A stretch of 6,247 bases of DNA from NCBI GenBank assembly GCA_026394855.1, contig JAPLZT010000127.1:1-6247 (forward strand), written 5' to 3'. This DNA is from Candidatus Woesebacteria bacterium (GTDB lineage: Bacteria; Patescibacteriota; Microgenomatia; UBA8517). The notes beneath the pieces are model-generated. The model had not been told where the DNA came from. It saw nothing but the letters and a program-made list of their open reading frames with translations, and made no database searches. Position numbers and translations under genes: made by a program. The number at the start of each line of letters is the position of its first letter. Position 1 is the stretch's first letter. Shown here in pieces: positions 1 to 6,247 of the stretch.

Positions 1-2093
1 CCAGTTGGAAAATCAGGACCGGGAATAATATTTGTAAGTACATCAATTGAAATTGCGCTTTCGAAAGAAACTGCTGTAGGATTAAGTTCGGCTTCACTTA
101 TTCTTTTTACTTCTCCAGAAGCCACAAGATTTATCTTGTGGATGACGAAGTCTGTTTGCTTTTCCTGCTTTTCTTTTTCCAAAATTACCTTGCCTTTTTC
201 AATCATTGCCATAACCCCATCAATAACTTCCTTTAAGTTATGCGGAGGAATTTTGGTTGCCATTCCAACAGCAATTCCTTCAGAACCCATGAGTAAAAGA
301 TTGGGAAGAAGGGATGGCAAATAAGTCGGTTCTTTTAAGGTTGCGTCAAAATTGTCGGTGAAATCAACCGTTTCTTTTTCTATATCTGATAAAACATAAT
401 CGGAAACTTTGGCAAGTTTAACTTCTGTATTGTGACTGATAAATCCATTTGATATAAAAGAATGATCAGAACTATCTACGCCTATTGAATAAACCCTTTC
501 TTTACTTGATTTTTGAACCTTTGTTATTTTGTCAAACAGAAAACCATTTTTTAATATCTCTTCAAGAATCAGTTTATCGTCTTTATCCAGAAATGTTTCT
601 AGTTTTGGCCAGATTTTTTTAAGTTTTGGAAGCCTGTCGAAATTATGCTTTTTAAGCCATTCTATATGACCATAATATTTTTTTGATTTTCGTAAGTAGT
701 CTAAAATGAAGGGTATAAAATCTGTTTTGGACATAATCAATTCGTCGCTGTTCATCTTACAAATCTGAGACAATTTTTGAGCTTTCTTATCAGAAGTGAA
801 ATTTATTTGTTTCGCGAAAAGATTTAGATTGTTATGTCCCCTGATAAATAATTTATATATTTTTTTTGATTTCTGATATCTTACAGAACCTTCTATACCA
901 AAACGAAGAAGAATAATCTGTAGCTGATCAAGAAGATTTTTACTCATTGAAATAAAACTAATTTCTGGAGCTCCTGAAAGATATGCACTCCCGTCCCCTT
1001 CTGCGTACCCTCTCAGGAAGGAAGATAAACTGTTCTTTGAAGATTGATAAATAATCCAAGGAACTTCTTTTTGTGCAGCACGGACGGGATTTAATCCTAG
1101 GCTTTTTAAAAATTCTATTACTTGCTTGGAATGAATTTCAAGAGAATAGTAATATTTTTTAGTAAAGCCCTGAGGCTTTCTTTTATATTCATGGAGTCTG
1201 CAGTCCGGAAAAACTTTTTTGAAACACTGTTTGAACCTTTCCAGATATTCCGGATCGCTATTGCAAAAACCTAATTGTTCTTTGGATACATTTCCTTCTG
1301 CAACTAAAGATCCTAAGATAAATGCCAGTTCAGGAGTCATTTTTGATGGCAATGTATGAATATCTGTTCGTTTATCCTCAAATTTAGGATGGTAATTTTT
1401 TACTGAAGGTTCTCTTGGGAAGAATGTCGAAGTTCTATTAATTGCCGCATATTCCCCCTCTTTTATACCTCCAAACATTTTCCACGCCAAGGATGGTTTA
1501 CCATTGTTATCAGTTCCCCACGTAAGTATTGGATGATTGAGAGACCCCTGAAGAGAATATCCTCTGTAAGTTTCTATTTTAATAGTTGGATGTATTCCGG
1601 AATCAAACCACTTTGGTGCGTTTCTTACAATATTATTCCAAGAAATAATTTTTACATCTTTTCTTTTACCAATATCTTTAATTCTCTCAAGACCTTTATC
1701 TGTGACAATAAGACTTTCTCCAGTAATGCAGTAACGCATAGCGGCCGGCGGATCGCCGTCAACCGACCCCATGTTGCCTTGACCATGAATTAACGGATAT
1801 CTCATGGTAAAGGTCTGAGCCATTCTGATCATGGCATCATAAACTGCCATATCCCCGTGTGGATGATATTTACCCAAAACTTCTCCGACAACTTTGGCGG
1901 ATTTTGTAGTTGCCGACCCCGTATAGTGAAGTCCCATTAGATGCATGGCGTAAAGAATTCTTCTGTGGACGGGTTTTAGACCGTCTCTGACATCAGGAAG
2001 TGCACGGGCGACGATGACACTCATGGCATAATCAAGGTAGCTTTTTGATAGTTCTGAAGTTATTTCTGTAGGCCTTATTTTACCAATGTCCAC
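1..2093 (-). CDS. gyrA: DNA gyrase subunit A, intein-containing, 3' end cut by window edge
   Basis: This encodes the cleavage-religation subunit of DNA gyrase, which with GyrB introduces negative supercoils. The window holds 697 complete codons and the frame has no stop. N-extein residues 1-121 contain the winged-helix domain: [21 protein letters not shown] at about 18-38 (conserved core), [20 protein letters not shown] (76-81), and the active-site MRY with catalytic Tyr121. Residues 122-555 are an intein. The C-extein resumes at Thr556 with [30 protein letters not shown] and GPDFPT, then leaves the window, so the rest of the tower and the beta-pinwheel domain are not seen. The GTG start at 2093 is chosen because an in-frame TAA lies four codons upstream and the N-terminus then matches GyrA length; the first ATG would delete conserved residues. 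Met82 stands where E. coli has Ser83. An insertion of roughly 46 residues precedes the GPDFPT motif. GyrA is preferred over ParC because gyrB is nearby and because of the intein site, but without the C-terminal domain this is not absolute. Confidence 0.95.
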   Translation of the reverse strand, partial: MDIGKIRPTEITSELSKSYLDYAMSVIVARALPDVRDGLKPVHRRILYAMHLMGLHYTGSATTKSAKVVGEVLGKYHPHGDMAVYDAMIRMAQTFTMRYPLIHGQGNMGSVDGDPPAAMRYCITGESLIVTDKGLERIKDIGKRKDVKIISWNNIVRNAPKWFDSGIHPTIKIETYRGYSLQGSLNHPILTWGTDNNGKPSLAWKMFGGIKEGEYAAINRTSTFFPREPSVKNYHPKFEDKRTDIHTLPSKMTPELAFILGSLVAEGNVSKEQLGFCNSDPEYLERFKQCFKKVFPDCRLHEYKRKPQGFTKKYYYSLEIHSKQVIEFLKSLGLNPVRAAQKEVPWIIYQSSKNSLSSFLRGYAEGDGSAYLSGAPEISFISMSKNLLDQLQIILLRFGIEGSVRYQKSKKIYKLFIRGHNNLNLFAKQINFTSDKKAQKLSQICKMNSDELIMSKTDFIPFILDYLRKSKKYYGHIEWLKKHNFDRLPKLKKIWPKLETFLDKDDKLILEEILKNGFLFDKITKVQKSSKERVYSIGVDSSDHSFISNGFISHNTEVKLAKVSDYVLSDIEKETVDFTDNFDATLKEPTYLPSLLPNLLLMGSEGIAVGMATKIPPHNLKEVIDGVMAMIEKGKVILEKEKQEKQTDFVIHKINLVASGEVKRISEAELNPTAVSFESAISIDVLTNIIPGPDFPT
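60..197 (-). other. Insertion of about 46 residues in the GyrA C-extein before GPDFPT
   Basis: Between [12 protein letters not shown] and the conserved segment [18 protein letters not shown]. coli and Bacillus GyrA have only about five linker residues. Here residues about 633-678 are extra. The first part is highly charged (EKEKQEKQ), and the rest alternates hydrophobic residues in a way that suits beta strands. I recall similar insertions in gyrase A of Patescibacteria, so this may be a lineage trait rather than a second mobile element. No splicing motifs are present in it. Its role is unknown. Confidence 0.7.
429..1730 (-). mobile_element. GyrA intein with LAGLIDADG homing endonuclease (434 aa)
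   Basis: This is an in-frame protein intron that should excise itself and join GyrA Tyr121 to Thr556. Block A begins with Cys122 (CITGESLIV), closely like the Mycobacterium xenopi GyrA intein. Block B is SLNHPIL with His187 (intein His66), in a context of G-S-L-N-H where Ser replaces the usual Thr of TxxH. Block F is RVYSIGV followed by DHSFIS, and block G is NGFISHN, ending in His554-Asn555 with Thr556 as the +1 nucleophile. All residues needed for N-S shift, transesterification and Asn cyclisation are therefore present. Between splicing halves lie the two LAGLIDADG motifs of a homing endonuclease. The insertion point is the classic GyrA site directly after the catalytic Tyr. Codons are more A+T-rich than the exteins: two sampled 60-nt blocks (661-720, 841-900) have about 22-23% G+C by hand count, against about 42-47% for two N-extein blocks (1861-1980). 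This fits horizontal acquisition, although it could partly reflect relaxed constraint. Confidence 0.95.
759..1328 (-). other. LAGLIDADG (DOD) homing endonuclease domain inside the GyrA intein
   Basis: This is the DNA-cleaving part of the intein, expected to cut an intein-free gyrA allele near the insertion site and promote copying of the element by repair. Motif 1 (block C) is ILGSLVAEG at GyrA residues 259-267, with acidic Glu266. Motif 2 (block E) is LRGYAEGDG at 360-368, with acidic Asp367. Both are the positions that hold metal ions in active enzymes. A block-D-like VPWII lies before motif 2, and a block-H-like stretch [12 protein letters not shown] follows at 430-441. No stop, frameshift or loss of the acidic residues is seen, so the enzyme looks intact. 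The approximately 75 residues after block H (442-518), rich in Lys and aromatic residues, could extend the DNA-recognition surface; that part is inference. Confidence 0.88.
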
Positions 2094-2165
2094 TCCTATA
2101 TTTTATCCTTTTACCAGGTTCAAAACAAGGGGAAAAAGGTGTTTTTTGAGGCTAAATTTGACCAA
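2094..2165 (-). other. hppA-gyrA intergenic region (72 nt)
   Basis: This short spacer holds the putative gyrA promoter and a run CACCTTTTTCCCC. An A/T-only inverted pair (AAAAA...TTTTT, about 2147-2133) is too weak to count as a convincing intrinsic terminator. Read-through from hppA into gyrA therefore remains possible alongside the proposed internal promoter. No small gene is visible. Confidence 0.5.
2100..2128 (-). promoter_or_regulatory. Putative gyrA promoter, leaderless arrangement
   Basis: A -10-like TAAAAT (2105-2100) is preceded by 17 bp and a -35-like TTGTTT (2128-2123), of which only TTG matches consensus. Six nucleotides separate the -10 from the GTG, so transcription would start at or next to the start codon. 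The AGGAG that overlaps the GTG is too close to act as a Shine-Dalgarno sequence, and AAAAGG (2112-2107) is too far from it. The -10 hexamer and the 6-nt spacing are identical to those at hppA. Confidence 0.45.
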
Positions 2166-4190
2166 TTATTTTCCAATAAACCGGATTACAAGAGGGGCAA
2201 TAAGAAGGGCGACAATTTGCACAATTTTCATCATTGGGTTTAATGCCGGACCGGATGTGTCTTTTAATGGGTCCCCTACCGTGTCTCCCACAACCGCCGC
2301 TTTATGGGTGTCACTTCCTTTTCCTCCCATATTTCCATCTTCAATATATTTCTTGGCATTATCCCATGCTCCTCCGGTATTGCACATATAAAAAGCCAGC
2401 ATTAGACCAACCGCAACAACTCCTCCCAAGAATCCTCCTAAAGCCTCTGCTCCCAAAAGACTAACAACAACCGGCATTAGGACAACAATTGCGGCAGGTA
2501 CTATCAATTCTTTTTGGGCCGCAACAGTTACAATTGCAATTGCTTTTGAATAATCGGGAAGCGCTTTTCCTTCCATAATTCCTTTGATTTCCTTAAATTG
2601 ACGTCTTACCTCTTCAACTACCTGAAATGCAGCCCTACCTACGGAACCTATTAATCTTGAAGAAAAAAGGAAAGGAAGAGCACCGCCCAAAAGTAATCCT
2701 ATAAAAACCTTGGGGATGGCAATATCAATAGATGTAAGCCCCGTTGCCTCAAAATAAGTTGCAAAAAGGGAAGATGCGGCAACTGCCGCAGATCCCACTG
2801 CAAAACCTTTGGTTAAGGCTTTGGTGGTATTTCCGACTGCATCCAAGTTCCCCGTTACCTTAGGGGCTTTTCCTCCCAATTTGGCCATTTCAACCATTCC
2901 TTGGGCGTTATCCGAAATCGGTCCAAAGGTATCGAGAGACATTATAATTCCGGTCGTTGCCAACATTCCCATTCCGGCAAGGGCTATTCCGTAAAAACCT
3001 AAAAATAAATATCCTACAAAAATGGTAGCTGCAATAACCAGAACCGAGAAGAATGTAGATTCCATTCCGATTGATAGCCCGGCAATTAAATTTGTTCCCG
3101 CTCCGGTTTGAGAAGCTTTGGCAATTGCCACAACAGGTTTTTCTCCGGGACCCGTGTAATATTTTGTAATAAATAGGAGAGCAAACATGGAGATAATTCC
3201 GGTTACTGCTGCATAGCCTGCACGGGGTTCTTTAAGCAGGAATACAGCAAGAGCCATAAAGATAATAATTGCGGCAACAGCCGAAACAACAAACCCTCGA
3301 ATTAATGGATTTAATGGGTTTTCCAGTTCGTTTTTAGCTTTAACAAAGAAAGTTCCCAAAATGGAAGTTAAAACTGCTCCGCTTCGGGCTAAAAGCGGGA
3401 AAACAACTCCTGCCAGTCCGAAAAGTTGTCCTCCCAAAATCATGGCTGCGACAATTGTCAAAGCGTATGATTCAAAAACATCGGCTGCCATTCCGGCACA
3501 GTCTCCGACATTGTCCCCGACATTATCTGCAATGGTTGCCGGATTTCTGGGATCATCTTCAGGAATTCCTTTTTCTATCTTTCCGACAAGATCTGCTCCA
3601 ACGTCAGCGGCCTTGGTAAAAATTCCTCCTCCGACTCTCATAAAAAGTGCCAAAAGGGCTGCTCCAAAACCATAGCCAACCAGTACACTTGTTGCGTTTT
3701 TGGCAACAGCGTCAGCCCCAAGATGAATAAACGTAAAGTATGACCACATATAAATAATGGAAACCCCTAAAAGACCAAGACCGACAACCAGCATTCCATT
3801 AACAGTTCCTGCGCCAAACGCAGAGCGTAAAGCGGGAGCCAATCCTTTGATTGCATTATTGGCCGTTCGTACATTGGCCCGGACCGCGATCCACATTCCG
3901 AAATATCCAATAAGTGCACTAAAAATTGCTCCCATTAAAAAGGTAACGGCAATTCCTTTACCCAATGTAAAAAAGATAATTACAGCAAGAACTGCCATAA
4001 TCGGAAAGACTACACTAAACTGTTTTTTAAGATAGCTCATGGCTCCGTCTCTTACGGCCTTCCCTATTTGCTGAAGTTTTTCCGGTCCTTCGGAATCTTT
4101 AAGAACCTTTTTGGTAAGATAAACTCCATAACCTAAGGCAAAGAGAGCAGTTATGGGGGCTGCAAAAAGTGCAATTAGTTGTATGTCCAT
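2166..4190 (-). CDS. hppA: Membrane-bound, K+-independent H+-translocating pyrophosphatase
   Basis: This 674-residue integral membrane enzyme hydrolyses pyrophosphate to two phosphates and couples this to ion pumping across the cell membrane. Length is normal for bacterial members, and hydrophobic segments run throughout, in line with the family's roughly 16 helices. Substrate-site motifs are present: DVGADLVGK (196-204), EDDPRNPATIADNVGDNVGD (211-230), DVFESY with membrane Glu240, DNAQG (427-431), DNAKK (610-614), and GDTVGDPLKDTSGPALN (635-651). The cation-type signature GNTTK (453-457) with Thr460 has Lys and Thr where potassium-dependent enzymes have Ala and Ala/Gly. Characterised members with Lys at this site do not need K+ and pump protons. 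The ATG at 4190 is the first start after an in-frame TAA at 4202-4200. The gene lies between gyrB, which ends in a terminator 40 nt before the hppA promoter region, and gyrA 72 nt downstream; it has no known functional link to gyrase. Proton specificity is inferred from the subfamily. Confidence 0.97.
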   Translation of the reverse strand: MDIQLIALFAAPITALFALGYGVYLTKKVLKDSEGPEKLQQIGKAVRDGAMSYLKKQFSVVFPIMAVLAVIIFFTLGKGIAVTFLMGAIFSALIGYFGMWIAVRANVRTANNAIKGLAPALRSAFGAGTVNGMLVVGLGLLGVSIIYMWSYFTFIHLGADAVAKNATSVLVGYGFGAALLALFMRVGGGIFTKAADVGADLVGKIEKGIPEDDPRNPATIADNVGDNVGDCAGMAADVFESYALTIVAAMILGGQLFGLAGVVFPLLARSGAVLTSILGTFFVKAKNELENPLNPLIRGFVVSAVAAIIIFMALAVFLLKEPRAGYAAVTGIISMFALLFITKYYTGPGEKPVVAIAKASQTGAGTNLIAGLSIGMESTFFSVLVIAATIFVGYLFLGFYGIALAGMGMLATTGIIMSLDTFGPISDNAQGMVEMAKLGGKAPKVTGNLDAVGNTTKALTKGFAVGSAAVAASSLFATYFEATGLTSIDIAIPKVFIGLLLGGALPFLFSSRLIGSVGRAAFQVVEEVRRQFKEIKGIMEGKALPDYSKAIAIVTVAAQKELIVPAAIVVLMPVVVSLLGAEALGGFLGGVVAVGLMLAFYMCNTGGAWDNAKKYIEDGNMGGKGSDTHKAAVVGDTVGDPLKDTSGPALNPMMKIVQIVALLIAPLVIRFIGK

Positions 4191-4196
4191 GCGAGA

Positions 4197-4225
4197 ATTT
4201 TAGAATAGCCTTTTTATATTTTCAA
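4197..4225 (-). promoter_or_regulatory. Putative hppA promoter, leaderless arrangement
   Basis: TTGAAA (4225-4220, 5 of 6 matches to the -35 consensus) and TAAAAT (4202-4197, 5 of 6 matches to -10) are separated by exactly 17 bp. Only TCTCGC lies between the -10 and the ATG. A start about seven bases after the -10 falls on the A of the ATG, so the transcript would have essentially no 5' untranslated region. No Shine-Dalgarno sequence is present within 15 nt of the start. The terminator after gyrB ends just upstream, supporting a separate transcription unit. Confidence 0.6.
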
Positions 4226-4230
4226 TAGGG

Positions 4231-4259
4231 AAATAAAAGTCAACCCGGCGGGTTGACTC
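4231..4259 (-). terminator. Intrinsic (Rho-independent) terminator of gyrB
   Basis: Read on the minus strand, GTCAACCC (4257-4250) and GGGTTGAC (4246-4239) form a perfect 8-bp stem with a three-base GCC loop. The flanking A4258-T4238 and G4259-T4237 can extend it. TTTTATTT (4238-4231) follows at once. The hairpin begins three bases beyond the end of the gyrB TAG. There is no T-run on the plus-strand side, so it is directional. Confidence 0.9.
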
Positions 4260-6152
<1,893 letters not shown>

Positions 6153-6160
6153 CTATTTAC

Positions 6161-6189
6161 ATTATACCTTTATTCGAGGCTAATTGCCA
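6161..6189 (-). promoter_or_regulatory. Putative gyrB promoter, near-leaderless
   Basis: A perfect TATAAT (6166-6161) lies 11 nt before the gyrB ATG. At 17 bp upstream the hexamer TGGCAA (6189-6184) matches -35 at only three of six positions and lies inside the preceding open frame. The predicted start, about seven bases after the -10, leaves a leader of only about four or five nucleotides. AAAGG (6171-6167) is 17 nt from the ATG, too far to act as a ribosome-binding site. Co-transcription with the upstream gene is also possible. Confidence 0.45.
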
Positions 6190-6247
6190 TGTTTGCAAGT
6201 TGCAATTGCACGTTGCCGTTAAGTTTTAGATTATTCAGTGTTTTAAT
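6170..6247 (-). CDS. C-terminal end of an upstream gene, possibly DNA polymerase III delta-prime subunit
   Basis: The minus-strand frame entering at 6247 is open for 25 codons and ends in TAA at 6172-6170, 20 nt before gyrB. The other two minus frames meet a stop within the first four codons. The peptide end LKLNGNVQLQLANMAISLE fits, position by position, the closing helix of clamp-loader delta-prime proteins, whose general pattern is Leu-x-x-Asn-x-Asn-x-x-Leu-x-Leu-x-Asn-Leu-x-Leu-x-Leu. If so, the gene would load the sliding clamp during replication and may share a transcript with gyrB. Only 25 residues are visible, so the reading frame is plausible but the family assignment is tentative. 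Confidence 0.42.
   Translation of the reverse strand: MKTLNNLKLNGNVQLQLANMAISLE

Noticed and set aside
429..1730. Reading the block inside gyrA as an insertion sequence, group I/II intron or a disrupting gene that makes gyrA a pseudogene
   Set aside because: The frame is continuous through both junctions and carries protein-splicing blocks A, B, F and G. No transposase, terminal repeats or intron RNA ends are seen.
1533..1793. Open frame on the plus strand opposite the gyrA-intein junction
   Set aside because: The minus strand carries an unbroken GyrA plus intein frame here, and the plus-strand peptide resembles no family known to me.
2094..2097. AGGAG overlapping the GTG of gyrA as a Shine-Dalgarno sequence
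   Set aside because: It abuts and overlaps the start codon, leaving no spacer for ribosome positioning.
2133..2147. A/T inverted pair (AAAAA and TTTTT) after hppA as a possible terminator
   Set aside because: The stem has no G-C pairs and would not be stable, unlike the clear hairpin after gyrB.
3361..3675. Open frame on the plus strand opposite hppA (also 2086-2391, 2234-2464, 2809-2994 and 3757-4035)
   Set aside because: Each lies antisense to a strongly conserved coding region, has no recognisable domain or ribosome-binding site, and reflects the codon bias of hppA.
6184..6216. Cluster of five TTGC tetramers, with a perfect palindrome TGCAATTGCA at 6201-6210, which looks like an operator or iteron array upstream of gyrB
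   Set aside because: On the minus strand these bases are the codons for the Asn-Val-Gln-Leu-Gln-Leu-Ala-Asn-Met-Ala stretch of the upstream partial gene. The repetition follows from alternating Gln, Leu and Ala codons.

Overview
The window holds four genes or gene parts, all read on the minus strand. In transcription order they are: the last 25 codons of an unnamed gene that resembles the C-terminus of the DNA polymerase III delta-prime subunit (6247-6170), complete gyrB (6149-4260), complete hppA for a membrane-bound proton-pumping pyrophosphatase (4190-2166), and gyrA from its start codon to the window edge (2093-1, 3' end missing). No rRNA, tRNA, CRISPR array or insertion sequence was seen.

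The most notable content is inside gyrA. After codon 121 the reading frame runs, without interruption, through a 434-codon intein (429-1730). The intein has all splicing blocks and a two-motif LAGLIDADG homing endonuclease. It sits between the catalytic Tyr121 and the following Thr, the same peptide bond used by the mycobacterial GyrA inteins. Until the intein splices out, the gyrase active site is split, so supercoiling activity depends on protein splicing. The GyrA N-terminus uses GTG, and the frame is open to the left edge of the window.

Layout: gyrB is followed directly by a strong intrinsic terminator (4231-4259). hppA begins downstream with its own promoter-like sequence. A 72-nt gap separates hppA from gyrA, and gyrA also has a promoter-like sequence. 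At gyrB, hppA and gyrA a -10-like hexamer lies only 11, 6 and 6 nt from the start codon, and none has a convincing Shine-Dalgarno sequence. This suggests leaderless mRNAs from three separate transcription units.

Functionally, GyrB (ATPase/TOPRIM) and GyrA (cleavage-religation) form the A2B2 gyrase. The pyrophosphatase between them has the Lys/Thr signature of the potassium-independent, H+-pumping class. It would remove pyrophosphate made by biosynthesis while energising the membrane.

Organism: a bacterium with moderate G+C. The gyrase sequence style (compact GyrB with DADVDGEH and PLGGK motifs, GyrA with Met at the quinolone Ser position and an insertion before GPDFPTG) most resembles Candidate Phyla Radiation / Patescibacteria, possibly Microgenomates. 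That placement rests on recollection of family sequences, not on a search. Stops used here are TAG and TAA, and nothing suggests a recoded UGA.
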